Positions 49,708 to 59,023 are shown, counted from the stretch's first letter. The stretch: DNA of 64,000 bases from Neisseria flavescens (GCF_005221285.1 NZ_CP039886.1:1612001-1676000), one strand, 5' to 3'. The notes: generated by a model from the sequence alone, not told the origin. Program-made: numbers and translations.

Positions 49708-50383
49708 AACCTCCGCCCAATACCAACACCGCTTTGCCCAAGCCATACGCGAAGGTAAAACCGCCGACGGATTGCCGCAAGAACGGTTAAATGTCTATAT
49801 CCGACTGATACGCAACAATATCCACAGCTTTATCGACCGCTGTTATACCGAAACGCTGCAATACTTTGACCGCGAAGAATGGGGTCGTCTGAAAGAAGGT
49901 TTCGTCCGCGACGCGCGCGCCCAAACGCCCTATTTTCAAGAAATCCCCAGCGAGTTCCTACAATATTGCCAAAGCCTGCCGCTTTCAGACGAACTCTTGG
50001 CATTGATGGACTTTGAACACGCCCAGCTGCTCGCCGAAACCGCGCAAACCGACAGCCAAACAACCCATGCCGATTCAGATGATTTGGCCTACACCCTTTC
50101 TCCCACCGCTTTTGTGCGCCGTTATCAGTATGACGTGACCGACGAATTACAGGAGGCGGAAACTGCCGTTTTGGTGTGGCGCGATAAGGAAGACGACGTG
50201 ATGTATCAAACGCTTGATGGATTTGGTGCATTATTGTTGGAAACACTGGTAGAAACGCCCACTTCCCTAAACGGCCTGCAAACCATGCTGGCAGAGTTCA
50301 TGCCGTCTGAAAATGTTTGGCAGGACGCATTAAGGCAAAAATGGACGGAATGGTTGGAGCAGGGTATTTTGGTTGCGGCATAA
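49697..50383 (+). CDS. DUF2063 partner protein (BufC/HvfC-like)
   Basis: A 228-residue protein with an N-terminal DUF2063 DNA-binding-like/peptide-recognition helical domain ('RLNVYIRLIRNNIHSFIDRC') and a C-terminal wing. In MNIO systems this protein forms a complex with the DUF692 enzyme and presents the precursor. The GTG at 49697 starts within the end of the enzyme gene (11-base overlap), so the two are translationally coupled. An AT-type uptake sequence lies near 50301. Confidence 0.88.
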   Translation: MQPETSAQYQHRFAQAIREGKTADGLPQERLNVYIRLIRNNIHSFIDRCYTETLQYFDREEWGRLKEGFVRDARAQTPYFQEIPSEFLQYCQSLPLSDELLALMDFEHAQLLAETAQTDSQTTHADSDDLAYTLSPTAFVRRYQYDVTDELQEAETAVLVWRDKEDDVMYQTLDGFGALLLETLVETPTSLNGLQTMLAEFMPSENVWQDALRQKWTEWLEQGILVAA

Positions 50384-50525
50384 ACCAAGACCGTCTGAAA
50401 CGGGCGCAGTCGGTTTCTGCGAAACAAAAATACTACTGAAATCGTTTATAGATTCAATCGCATGCTCTTTCCGTATCAGTGTAAAATCAGAAGCATATTG
50501 ATCATTCATTTCATACTGATACATT

Positions 50526-51104
50526 ATGGCCCTACCCGAACTGACCGATGCTGAGCTTGCCGAATCCCGCAAACTGCTGCTGCGCTTTGCCCATATCCAG
50601 CTGCCCGACCGCCCCGATTTGGCGGAAGACCTCGTACAGGAAACCATGCTTTCCGCCTACCGTGCGGCCGAGGGTTTCAAAGGCGGTGCCCAAGTGAGCA
50701 GCTGGCTGTTTGCAATCTTAAAAAACAAAATTACCGACTGCCTGCGCCAAATCGGGCGGCAACGCCAAGTTTTCGTCACGCGCGACGAAGAAGCTTTGGA
50801 TGAAGCCTTTGAAGGACATTTTGCCGCCGACGGGCATTGGACGGACGCAGGACAGCCTCAGGGTTGGGACTCGCCCGAAGCCAGTTTGAACAATAAAGAG
50901 TTCTATCAAGTTTTGCAGACCTGCCTCTACCAGCTGCCGGAAAATACCGCTCGTGTGTTTACCATGAAAGAGATTATCGGCTTTTCAAGCGATGAGATCT
51001 GCGAGCAATGTGGCATCAGCCATGCCAACTACCACACCATCATGCACCGCGCGCGCGAAACCTTGCGCCAGTGTCTGCAAATCAAATGGTTCTCCCATGC
51101 CTGA
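50526..51104 (+). CDS. rpoE: ECF RNA polymerase sigma factor (sigma E of Neisseria)
   Basis: The 192-residue sigma factor has region 2 ('PDLAEDLVQETMLSAYRAAE', 'FKGGAQVSSWLFAILKNKIT') and a region 4 helix-turn-helix ('FSSDEICEQCGISHANYHTI'). It follows the MNIO block by 142 bases and is followed by a small zinc anti-sigma gene. In meningococcus the sigma E gene, its anti-sigma factor MseR and the genes homologous to this block lie together and are co-regulated, so autoregulation of the cluster is likely here. Confidence 0.9.
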   Translation: MALPELTDAELAESRKLLLRFAHIQLPDRPDLAEDLVQETMLSAYRAAEGFKGGAQVSSWLFAILKNKITDCLRQIGRQRQVFVTRDEEALDEAFEGHFAADGHWTDAGQPQGWDSPEASLNNKEFYQVLQTCLYQLPENTARVFTMKEIIGFSSDEICEQCGISHANYHTIMHRARETLRQCLQIKWFSHA

Positions 51105-51116
51105 CAGGAAAATGCC

Positions 51117-51290
51117 ATGAAAAAATGCCGCAAAATAACCGATCTGATTTCCAAACAGCAAGACCAAGTACGTCTCAGCCTTTTTAACCGCATTGCCCTT
51201 GCTGTGCACCTGTCGCTCTGCCCCCGTTGCCGCGAATATAAGAAACAGATCGAATTAATCAGCAACGCCATGCACAAGATATTTCGATGA
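51117..51290 (+). CDS. mseR: Small zinc-binding anti-sigma factor (MseR-like)
   Basis: A 57-residue soluble protein with a ZAS zinc motif His-x3-Cys-x2-Cys ('HLSLCPRC') and an N-terminal cysteine ('MKKCRKIT'). It starts 12 bases after the sigma-factor stop, following AGGAAAATGCC. It is too short to have a membrane anchor, in contrast to most anti-sigma factors, and matches the cytosolic redox-sensing type. MseR of meningococcus is the nearest known counterpart by context and size. Confidence 0.85.
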   Translation: MKKCRKITDLISKQQDQVRLSLFNRIALAVHLSLCPRCREYKKQIELISNAMHKIFR

Positions 51291-51299
51291 TTCAAAAAA

Positions 51300-51327
51300 A
51301 GGCCGTCTGAAACCTAACCCTGTCAGT
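51300..51327 (+). terminator. Left half of a paired-DUS terminator, split by IS copy 2
   Basis: AGGCCGTCTGAA at 51300-51311, 9 bases after the anti-sigma stop. Its partner TTCAGACGGCCT is at 52580-52591, on the far side of the element. Confidence 0.8.
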
Positions 51328-51367
51328 TGAACTGGCCCCCAAATCTTGGACACTCATAAAAGCCTAT

Positions 51368-52264
51368 TCAGGCACTCTGTGTAAGCCGGGTTCTGTATGC
51401 GACAGGACTCAGCTTTTTCAATTTCAAACTGCAACGCTCGCGGTTGTAGTAATCCATATAGTCATCTATCTGTTTCATCAATTCGTCCACCGTCAATTCC
51501 CCTGCACGGTAGAAACACTCCGTCTTCAGCACCGCAAAGAAGCTTTCCATCGGTGCATTGTCCCAACAATTCGCCTTTCGTGACATGCTTTGAACCATGG
51601 AATACTCCGCAAGCAATTCCCTATACCCCGCCGTACGGTACAGCACACCTTGGTCCGAATGAAGCATCGTTCCTTTATCAGTCAGCCGGGGCGCCGCTTT
51701 TTCGAGCATTTCCTTCACCATTTCACTGTCGGCTCTGCGGCTCATGGCGTAGGCGACGATCTCGCGGTTGAACAGGTCCAATATCGGCGAGAGGTACAGT
51801 TTGCTGTCCTTTCCTTTGAGTTCGGTTACGTCGGTCAGCCATTTTTCGTTGGGCTTTTTGGCTTTGAACCGGCGTTTGAGGAGATGTTCCGATATTTCGC
51901 CCATGGCGGGATGGCGGTAGGCTTTTTTTGCCCGTATAAGGGCTTTCAGTCCTAGCTGCCTCATCAACCGCGCCACTTTTTTGCGGTTCCAATCCAATGC
52001 TGCGGCAATGCGCCTTTGCCCGTAGCGTCCTTTATGCCGTTCGTAGATTTCGGCGATAAGGGCTTTGTCGGCTTCATTGGGGTCGGGTCGATCCTGGTGA
52101 TGGTGGTAAAAGCTGCTTTTGGGCAGGTTTGCGATGTGCAGCAGGTATTTGAGCGGGTATTGCGCCCTCAGTGTTTGGACGGTTTGGCTTTGTCCTTTTC
52201 GGTCTGTTTTTTGCTGAGGGCTTTTAACTCCTTTAGGTAGGCAACCTTTGCGCGCATATAGCAC
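51368..52264 (-). CDS. IS3-family transposase OrfB, copy 2
   Basis: Nearly identical to OrfB of copy 1: the DDE motifs 'WLTDVTELKG', 'MLHSDQGVLYR' and 'NAPMESFFAVLKTE' are all present. The few differences include 'KDSKLYLSP' for 'KDGKLYLSP', Val for Ile in the following helix, and Ser for Phe in 'AEYSMVQ'. With orfA frameshifted, a normal OrfAB fusion cannot be made from this copy, though OrfAB from copy 1 could act on its ends. Confidence 0.88.
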   Translation of the reverse strand: MLYARKGCLPKGVKSPQQKTDRKGQSQTVQTLRAQYPLKYLLHIANLPKSSFYHHHQDRPDPNEADKALIAEIYERHKGRYGQRRIAAALDWNRKKVARLMRQLGLKALIRAKKAYRHPAMGEISEHLLKRRFKAKKPNEKWLTDVTELKGKDSKLYLSPILDLFNREIVAYAMSRRADSEMVKEMLEKAAPRLTDKGTMLHSDQGVLYRTAGYRELLAEYSMVQSMSRKANCWDNAPMESFFAVLKTECFYRAGELTVDELMKQIDDYMDYYNRERCSLKLKKLSPVAYRTRLTQSA

Positions 52265-52517
52265 AACTCTTCGATAAGCTCTGCCTGTGTTTTTTCGTGG
52301 TCGGGTTTGTCGGCGATGAAGGGGTTTTGCGGTGTTGGAGCATGGTTTTGGATTGGGGATGTCCGAGTGCGCCGATACCGCCTTCTTGATAGGCGCGTAT
52401 CCATCGTCGCAGGTGGGTTCGGGAAATGCCGTAGTGGTCTGCGGTACGCTGTTGGCTGCGTATGTGCAGGTAGTGGAGTACGGCTTGGTATTTGAAGTGT
52501 AATGTATATTTGCTCAT
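52168..52517 (-). pseudogene. IS3-family orfA, copy 2, frameshifted
   Basis: The gene starts at ATG 52517 with the same 'MSKYTLHFKYQAVLHYLHI' opening as copy 1. A run of four A residues on the coding strand (52328-52325) replaces the five found in copy 1, shifting the frame after 'QHRK' and leading to a premature stop near 52233. The original frame continues in the other register to 52168. The helix-turn-helix is complete; the coiled coil is lost. Confidence 0.88.
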
Positions 52518-52737
52518 AAAAAAACTGCACCTTGTGAGTTGGAGGGGGGTGTCCAACTTTTGGGGTGCAGTTCAAGATTTTCAGACGGCCTTTTTGTATC
52601 TGCTTTATGTATCGCTAATCTTGAATAAGCCATGGTTTGCGGTTCACTTTTTTAGCAGCATTTGTTTTCAAACTTGCGCCGTTGGCCTTTGCCTTTGGAG
52701 GCATAGCTGCGGATTTTGATACGCTAGAACAAGATAA

Positions 52738-52769
52738 AGGCCGTCTGAAAGATAAATTTCAGACGGCCT
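52738..52769 (-). terminator. Paired-DUS terminator of the tamA-tamB operon
   Basis: AGGCCGTCTGAA (52738-52749) and TTCAGACGGCCT (52758-52769), 13 bases beyond the tamB stop. Confidence 0.85.
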
Positions 52770-52781
52770 TTTTCACGGCTC

Positions 52782-55700
52782 TTATTGTTGCTCTTCCGGC
52801 TCCGGTTTGTCTTTGCCGAACAGGTTGTCAAAGCGGATGGTGTATTTCAACTCGCCGCCGGAGGAGCGCGTACCGATGCGGGCAACGGCTTGGATGGCGC
52901 GGGTCAGTTGGTACACGAGTTTGACGGATTGTTCGGCGCTGGAGACGCCGTATTCGTAACCTACGTAGAGGTTGTTGGTGAGCTGTTTGCCGACGGTCAG
53001 GACTTGTTCGGCAGGGTTGAACTCGCCGGTTTGGGCGTTGCGGCTGCGTTTGCTGGTGAAGCCCAAATCATCGACAAGGCCGATGCGATCGTTGATTTGG
53101 CCGGCAAGCAATGCGCTGGCGGCCGCAGAGAGCGTGGCGTTGTCGCCGTCGCTGCCGCTGCTGGCACGGTTGAGGATGAGCCAGGAGAGTTTGTCTTTTT
53201 CACTCATGGCTTCTTTGGCAACCAAGGTCACGCGCGGATTGTTGAGGCTGCCGAGAACTTCGACGCCAGCGCCGACCGGGGAGAGGCGACGTTCGGCACG
53301 GATGTTGAGGTTCGGATCGGTCAGTGGGCCGACGAAGGAAACCGCGCCTTTGGTGATGTTGAGGTCTTGGCCGTAGGCTTTGTAGCGGCCTTTGACAACG
53401 CGCACGGTACCGACGCCTTGGACGGTTTCGCCCGGGCGGGACGTGATGGTCAGTTTGCCGCCGATGGTAACGTCTGCACCGTAGCCGACAAAACGGATAT
53501 TGTCGTTGATGTTCAAGACAAGGTTCATATTAATCGGCGTGGTGGCCGTTGCTTCTTTGGGGGTTTCGCCCAGTACGACCACGTCGTCATCGAGGGTCGG
53601 CATGGAGGATTTTTGCGAACCGAACCTGCCGAAGTCGGTGTTGAGCGTGCCGTTGAGCGATACGCCTTTTTCCAGATTGTAGAGGACTTTGGCCGCGCCG
53701 GAGAGCTGTAGTTGGCGGTTTGGACGCGAGAGGGTGCGGTATTTGTCGAAGATGATGTCCACGTCGACATCGGGGTTGACGTTGGCAAGGTTGACCGCGC
53801 CTTTGAGCTCAATCGTGCCGCCACGGTGGAATTTGAGGCTGTCGATGACCCATTTTTGACCCTGCAGGCGCGAACGCAATACGCCGTTGTCGAGAATCAG
53901 GCCTTGGGTTTGATGGCGGTAATATAGGTTGTCGCCGTTAATCAGGCCGCTCAGTTGCGGATCGTTCAGACGGCCTGCCAAGTTGACGGCGGCGTTCAGA
54001 CGGCCTTTGAGGGTTTGGCCGACGGGCAGGAAGTTGCGGAAGACTTCGAGGTTGGCAACGTTCAGATTGAGTTTGCCGCTCAGAGGGGCGGTATCAAAGC
54101 TGGTGCCCTGACCGATGTTGACGGTACCGTCGGCACGGCCGTAATTGGTTTGGAGGTCGAGGTTGCTGTTGATGGTGGGCGAACCGAGTTGGCCGCCGAT
54201 GGTGGCGGTCGCGTTCAGACGGCCTGCAATGCCTTGGGCTGTCGCCGGCATAAAGGATTTGAGCGAGCCCAAATCGGGAACGCTGATATTGACTTTGCCG
54301 CTGACGGGGGCGTTGTTGATGTTGTTGCCAAACTGTTGGGCGATACCGAGCGTGCCGTTAACTTTGCCGAAGCGGGTGTTGCCTTCCAGCGTGCTGTCGA
54401 TGCGGCCGTTTTGGAAACGGGTGCGCAGGGCGAGTGCGGAAAGCCCCAAAGGCTGTTTGTTTTTCGGGTCTTTGCTTGGCAGGATGATGTCGCCGCTTTG
54501 ACGGTTGATGTTGAGGAAGCCGCGCGCGTTTTGACTGTACGCCAAATCCCAGTCGCCGCCCAAGACGAGGTTGTGTTCGATAGGCGGAGTGTAGAAGTTG
54601 TGCAATTCGGTAATGTGCAGATTTTGTGCGCTGCCTTTACTGGTAATGCCGGCTTTCTTGTCCCAAACGAAATTTTGCAGGTTGAGGCTGCCGCCCATGG
54701 CCGCCCAGCGCGCGCTGCTGAGGGAAACGCGTTCGCTGCCGGCTTCGAGGTTGAGACGGTTTTGCAGTTTGAGGTTGAACGCGCCGTTGATATCGAGCGT
54801 GTCGACCGTGCCTTTCCATTGGGTTTGGTCTTTGTTGAGACCGCCGGTGGCGTCGAGGTCGAGCTTGTAGCGTTTGTTGTCCACCGCCATGCTGCTGTTG
54901 CCGCGGATGTGGTGGTGCGAACCTGTGCCGCTGATGAGCAGGTTGACGTTGTCGATCATGGCCGCGCCGCCGGAGACGGCGATGTGTTCGCCTTTAATAT
55001 CGGCACTCAACGGACGGTTGGTATCGGGCGAACCTTTAAGCTTGAAGTCGAGGGTGCGGATGTTGACGGTATCGGCGACTTTGAAGTTGCGTGCTTCGCC
55101 GTTCAAATCGGCTTCAAGGGTTTTGAGGCCGTCTGAAAAACTGCCGGAGATGTAGCCGCGCGCGTTGAGCAGGCCGCCCAAGCCGAAGCCGAAACGCGAC
55201 AAATCGGGGGCGGTAATGTTGAGGTTGAGGCGGTCGCCTTTTTTGCCGAAGCTGCCGTTGGTTTTGACGATGTTGTTGCCAAGGGTCAGGTCGGTCAGCG
55301 CGCGCGAGAGGTGTTTGTTTTCATAAGCGACGTCGGCTTTGCCGCTGAGTGGAACGCCGTTGAGCGTACTCGGTGCAAACTGCATTTTGCCGGCGAATTT
55401 TTCTTGCGCCAATATGCCGGTCAAGTTGATGTCGCCGTTGACGCTGCCTTGCGGAAGCTGCGGATCGATGCGTGCAGGGTTGAAGGCTTTGCTGACGATG
55501 TCCAGTTGCAGTTTGCGGTCTTTGAAGAGTTCGAGCGAGCCTTTGGCGTTGAGTTCGCCGCCGTTTTGCGGAATCAGGCGGACTTTGTCGAGCTTGAGCG
55601 TGCGTTGGCCGAGCTGTTTGTCGGTTTGGAAAAACAGCATGCCGTCTGTGCGTGCGAATCCGCTGTCGAGATTCCAGTTGACGACAGGGGAGGAGGTTTC

Positions 55701-56930
55701 GCCTTTGACGTCGATACTGCCGTTCAGACGGCCTGCGATGTTTTGACGGACAAAGTCGTCTACGCCGGTATTGTTGATGCCCAGTGCGAGTTTGAGCTGG
55801 TCTTGGGCGGTATCGATAGAGCCGGATACATCGATGTTGCCGTCTTTGAGCAGGTCGACGCCGATGTCTTCAATCATGACCGTGCCTTTATCGTCGACGA
55901 TGAATTCGCCGAGGATGCGTTTGACAGGGATATGATTTTCGTCGGCAAAACCGGCTTGGTCGTTTTCCAAGTCAATCGAGCCTTCCAGCGCAACGCCGTT
56001 GGTAAAGGACGGAATGGTGGTAGCGTCGAAATTCAGGCGCGCTTTGGGCAGGTTGGGCAGGAAGGCCTGCGGATTGATGTTGGAACCTTTAATCAGGATT
56101 TCGCCGACGGTTTCATTGAGGCTGTCGGCGAATGGGTGAATGGTGGATTTGGCCGACAAATGAACGTTTTCGCTATCGAGCAGCAGGTCGGTGGATACGT
56201 CTTGCAGGCTGCCCCACAGGCGTACTGTGCCATGTAGGGTTTCGCCCTCAAGCTGGCCTTTGGTGTAGATGGCGGTATTGAGGACGTAGGGTTTGTTCAA
56301 ACCGAGCACCACCGCGCCTGTCGAGCTGCTCCATGGCGTATCGGCGGTTTTGATGTGGAGGCGGTGCTCTTTTTTGTCGTAATGATAGGCCGCGTGCAGA
56401 TGGTCGAGATAGACGGTCTGCTTGTCAAAACGCTTGCCCACGCTGATTTTGCCGGTTTCCAAACGGTCGAGATAGGCGGTAACGGGCAGGTCTATGCTGT
56501 CGGGCAGGCCTTTTGATGGCTCTTCTTCTTTGGGCGGCGTGCGTTTGGTCACGATGGCGATGTCGCCGGCCACGACTTCGGTGATGTGCAAGGATGGACG
56601 GGTCAGCTCGGATGGTTTCCAATCAAAGCGGAAGCTGCTGATTTTGACATCCGCACCTTCTGTTTCGATCAACCATTTGTCGCCTTCAAAACCTTCAATC
56701 AGCGTGCCTTTCAGCGTATCCGAAGAGATTTTGACGCCGAACCATGACGGGATTTTGTACAAACCGAAACGCAAACCCGACTCCGTACCGACCAGCCAGC
56801 CGATCGCGCCGGCGGAAACGGTCAATACGCCCAAGGCGGACAGGACAAAGCCGCGCAACAGGCGTTTTTTGCGCTTTGGCGGGGCGGGCTGTTGTTTAGA
56901 CGGCGTGGAAGTGTTTGCAGTATCGGTCAT
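52782..56930 (-). CDS. tamB: Translocation and assembly module subunit TamB
   Basis: The 1382-residue inner-membrane-anchored AsmA-like protein bridges the periplasm and works with TamA in outer-membrane assembly and phospholipid transport. A basic N-terminus ('PPKRKKRLLRG') precedes one membrane helix (about 27-47). A very long stretch of beta-strand repeats follows ('GSIDLEND', 'GSFGKKGDRLNLNIT' and similar), forming a lipid-groove beta-taco. The C-terminal DUF490 domain (about 1050-1382) ends 'TIRFDNLFG'. tamA lies 81 bases upstream on the same strand. Confidence 0.95.
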   Translation of the reverse strand: MTDTANTSTPSKQQPAPPKRKKRLLRGFVLSALGVLTVSAGAIGWLVGTESGLRFGLYKIPSWFGVKISSDTLKGTLIEGFEGDKWLIETEGADVKISSFRFDWKPSELTRPSLHITEVVAGDIAIVTKRTPPKEEEPSKGLPDSIDLPVTAYLDRLETGKISVGKRFDKQTVYLDHLHAAYHYDKKEHRLHIKTADTPWSSSTGAVVLGLNKPYVLNTAIYTKGQLEGETLHGTVRLWGSLQDVSTDLLLDSENVHLSAKSTIHPFADSLNETVGEILIKGSNINPQAFLPNLPKARLNFDATTIPSFTNGVALEGSIDLENDQAGFADENHIPVKRILGEFIVDDKGTVMIEDIGVDLLKDGNIDVSGSIDTAQDQLKLALGINNTGVDDFVRQNIAGRLNGSIDVKGETSSPVVNWNLDSGFARTDGMLFFQTDKQLGQRTLKLDKVRLIPQNGGELNAKGSLELFKDRKLQLDIVSKAFNPARIDPQLPQGSVNGDINLTGILAQEKFAGKMQFAPSTLNGVPLSGKADVAYENKHLSRALTDLTLGNNIVKTNGSFGKKGDRLNLNITAPDLSRFGFGLGGLLNARGYISGSFSDGLKTLEADLNGEARNFKVADTVNIRTLDFKLKGSPDTNRPLSADIKGEHIAVSGGAAMIDNVNLLISGTGSHHHIRGNSSMAVDNKRYKLDLDATGGLNKDQTQWKGTVDTLDINGAFNLKLQNRLNLEAGSERVSLSSARWAAMGGSLNLQNFVWDKKAGITSKGSAQNLHITELHNFYTPPIEHNLVLGGDWDLAYSQNARGFLNINRQSGDIILPSKDPKNKQPLGLSALALRTRFQNGRIDSTLEGNTRFGKVNGTLGIAQQFGNNINNAPVSGKVNISVPDLGSLKSFMPATAQGIAGRLNATATIGGQLGSPTINSNLDLQTNYGRADGTVNIGQGTSFDTAPLSGKLNLNVANLEVFRNFLPVGQTLKGRLNAAVNLAGRLNDPQLSGLINGDNLYYRHQTQGLILDNGVLRSRLQGQKWVIDSLKFHRGGTIELKGAVNLANVNPDVDVDIIFDKYRTLSRPNRQLQLSGAAKVLYNLEKGVSLNGTLNTDFGRFGSQKSSMPTLDDDVVVLGETPKEATATTPINMNLVLNINDNIRFVGYGADVTIGGKLTITSRPGETVQGVGTVRVVKGRYKAYGQDLNITKGAVSFVGPLTDPNLNIRAERRLSPVGAGVEVLGSLNNPRVTLVAKEAMSEKDKLSWLILNRASSGSDGDNATLSAAASALLAGQINDRIGLVDDLGFTSKRSRNAQTGEFNPAEQVLTVGKQLTNNLYVGYEYGVSSAEQSVKLVYQLTRAIQAVARIGTRSSGGELKYTIRFDNLFGKDKPEPEEQQ

Positions 56931-56953
56931 GATATTTTTCTGTTTGTCTGTTG

Positions 56954-56987
56954 TTCAGACGGCCTGAAATGGCTGAGGCCGTCTGAA
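56954..56987. repeat. Inverted DUS pair between tamA and tamB
   Basis: TTCAGACGGCCT (56954-56965) and AGGCCGTCTGAA (56976-56987). The order is the reverse of the usual terminator pair but still forms a hairpin; it may attenuate transcription from tamA into tamB. Confidence 0.7.
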
Positions 56988-57011
56988 AGAATGAATGGTG
57001 AGTATGTTTTT

Positions 57012-58904
57012 TTAAAACCTTGTGCCCAAGCTGATGTGCCAGCGGATTTTCTTGTCGTGATGGCCGTAGGCAATATCGAAGGAGAACGGTGCAACCGGGC
57101 TGAACCAGCGTACGCCCAAGCCGGTACCGTGTTTTAAGGTCATGTGTTTGAAGTTGCTTGCCGCATCGCCAACATCGTGGAAGATGGCGCCGGAGAAGCT
57201 TTTGGTAACCGGGAATTGATATTCGAGGCTGCCGACCACCAAGGCGCGTTGCGGCAGGATGGAGCCGTTGGGGCCTGCCAAGCCAATGCTGTCGAGTTCG
57301 TAACCGCGTACGGAAGTTGCGCCGCCGGTACGGAACATCAGGCCGGACGGTACTTCTTCGCCTTCGCGGGCATAAACGTAGCCTGCCTGTCCGCGTACGA
57401 TGAATGTACCGAGTTTTTTGTTTTCAGGCGTGAAGAAATAGCCTGCCCGTGCTGTAGCGCGTGCCATTTGGGTGGAGGAGAGGAATTTGCCCAAAGTTGC
57501 CCCGATTTTGCCGTCGAGGTAGTAGCCGTTTTGAGGATGAAGCTCGGTTTCGATGCTTTGCCGTTTCCATGAGGCGGTCAGCATGGTGGCATGGCTTCGA
57601 CCCAAATCGTAGCTGGTGTCGGGGACTTTGCGGTCTTCGGTAATGAATTCGAGGCCGAAGCGGGCATCGATATTGTTGCGGTCGCGGACATACCAAATAC
57701 CGCTGGTCAGGGCGTGTTTTTCAAGGTTTTGCGTGGTCGAGCGGTTGTAGGAAACGTTGCTGGTCCAGTAGTTGCCGCGGTTGTTGCGCGGTTGGCTGAT
57801 ACCGGCGGCCAGCGTGGTTTCGTATTTGTCCATGTCCCAAACGATGGAACCGATGTAACCTTTGTTAAAGAGGTTGTAATAGTCGTAGGCGATGCGGCCG
57901 CCGATTCCGTATTCGGAGTCGTAGCGGATACCGGTTTCCAGTTTGTGGCGCTTGACCTCGGTCACGTTGATTTTGACGGGAACGCGGTCGCCTTGCAGTT
58001 GATCGAAATCGGCTTGTACGGACGCGCCGGAATAGTGGCCGTTTTGCTCGAGCGCCTGTTGCAGGTCGAGGATTTTGTCCAAGTCGTAAGGCGAACCGGG
58101 GTGGAAACGCGCCATGCCGGAAACCACGCTCTCAGGGTAGCGGCGTGTGCCGGTGATTTGGAAATCGCCAAAGTAAATGGGGCGGTTGCTCTCCACGATG
58201 ACGTTCAAGTCGGCTTTTTGCGTATTGGGATTGATGGTGGCTTGGGTGGTGGTGAGTTTCGCCAAAGGGTATTTTTTGCGTGTTACCGCGCTGAGGACGG
58301 AGGTTTTACTCGCATTCCAGCCGTCTTGGTCGAAGTTTTCGCCAATGGGCTGTTGCCAGTTTTCCATCGCATTTTGGTAGTACTCGGCCAAGTTGTCGTC
58401 ATTCAATACGTCGCCGAGGATGGCCACGCTGACGTTGTCGACTTTGGTGCGCGGACCGGGGGTGACGTTGACGGTATAACTCTCGCCGTGGTCTTGAATA
58501 TTGACGTTGCTGTTGAAGTAGCCTTTGGTCCGGAGCATGGTTTTGACGTTGTCGGATGCCTCTTCGGCGAGGAAGCCGACCTGCTCTTTGTCCAGTTCTT
58601 CTTCCTGCTGCTGGGTAATCAGCGGCAGGTATTCTTCAAGCATTTCTTTGACTTCGCTGTCTTGGGTATCGATTTTGACGGGGAATTTGGGCTTGAGTTT
58701 GCCTGTTTGGTCGTCTTTGGGCTGCTTGGGCATTTCGGATTCGGGAACAGCTTCGTAGTCTTCCGCTTTGGGAGTGGAAGTATCTACTTCATGAAGTCTG
58801 AACTCGGGACGGCTTCTCAAATCCGGTTCGCGCGGCATTTCTTCGGCATATGCCGCGCTTGCCAATAAAACCGGCAGCCATATCCATCTGTTTCGTGCAG
58901 GCAT
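57012..58904 (-). CDS. tamA: Outer-membrane assembly protein TamA (BamA-like)
   Basis: The 630-residue Omp85-family barrel protein has a signal peptide ('WIWLPVLLASAAYA'), an acidic linker, three POTRA domains (about 90-320, e.g. 'GYFNSNVNIQDHGESYTVNV' and 'YFGDFQITGTRRYPESVVSG') and a 16-strand beta-barrel ending in 'IRWHISLGTRF', with the terminal Phe needed for assembly. 'SGLMFRTGGATSVRGYELDS' contains the VRGY motif of loop 6. ATG 58904 follows GGAAGA; the frame extends further upstream but the signal peptide fixes this start. Confidence 0.95.
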   Translation of the reverse strand: MPARNRWIWLPVLLASAAYAEEMPREPDLRSRPEFRLHEVDTSTPKAEDYEAVPESEMPKQPKDDQTGKLKPKFPVKIDTQDSEVKEMLEEYLPLITQQQEEELDKEQVGFLAEEASDNVKTMLRTKGYFNSNVNIQDHGESYTVNVTPGPRTKVDNVSVAILGDVLNDDNLAEYYQNAMENWQQPIGENFDQDGWNASKTSVLSAVTRKKYPLAKLTTTQATINPNTQKADLNVIVESNRPIYFGDFQITGTRRYPESVVSGMARFHPGSPYDLDKILDLQQALEQNGHYSGASVQADFDQLQGDRVPVKINVTEVKRHKLETGIRYDSEYGIGGRIAYDYYNLFNKGYIGSIVWDMDKYETTLAAGISQPRNNRGNYWTSNVSYNRSTTQNLEKHALTSGIWYVRDRNNIDARFGLEFITEDRKVPDTSYDLGRSHATMLTASWKRQSIETELHPQNGYYLDGKIGATLGKFLSSTQMARATARAGYFFTPENKKLGTFIVRGQAGYVYAREGEEVPSGLMFRTGGATSVRGYELDSIGLAGPNGSILPQRALVVGSLEYQFPVTKSFSGAIFHDVGDAASNFKHMTLKHGTGLGVRWFSPVAPFSFDIAYGHHDKKIRWHISLGTRF

Positions 58905-59011
58905 AAATGTCTTCCCACAAAAATAAAAATAAAAAATAACCATTATTAACCGGCGGATTGTATCAGTTTTTTATGCCGCTGTTCCAAACCCTGCCGCCCG
59001 ATGCCGCAACA

Positions 59012-59023
59012 ATGCCGTCTGAA
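59012..59023 (+). repeat. AT-type DNA uptake sequence
   Basis: ATGCCGTCTGAA, the form that dominates in meningococcus and gonococcus. AG-type sequences are the majority in this window; other AT-type copies occur inside uvrD, polA, atpG/atpD and the DUF2063 gene. Confidence 0.85.

Larger units (their letters stand above)
51328..52574 (-). mobile_element. IS3-family insertion sequence, copy 2 (1247 bp, inverted)
   Basis: Same terminal repeats as copy 1, in opposite orientation (right end at 51328, left end at 52574). The flanking triplets are AGT (51325-51327) and AGA (52575-52577), so there is no exact 3-bp duplication; one side has changed since insertion or the copy arrived by recombination. 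orfA is frameshifted; orfB is intact. As with copy 1, it sits in the loop of a paired-DUS hairpin. Confidence 0.92.
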
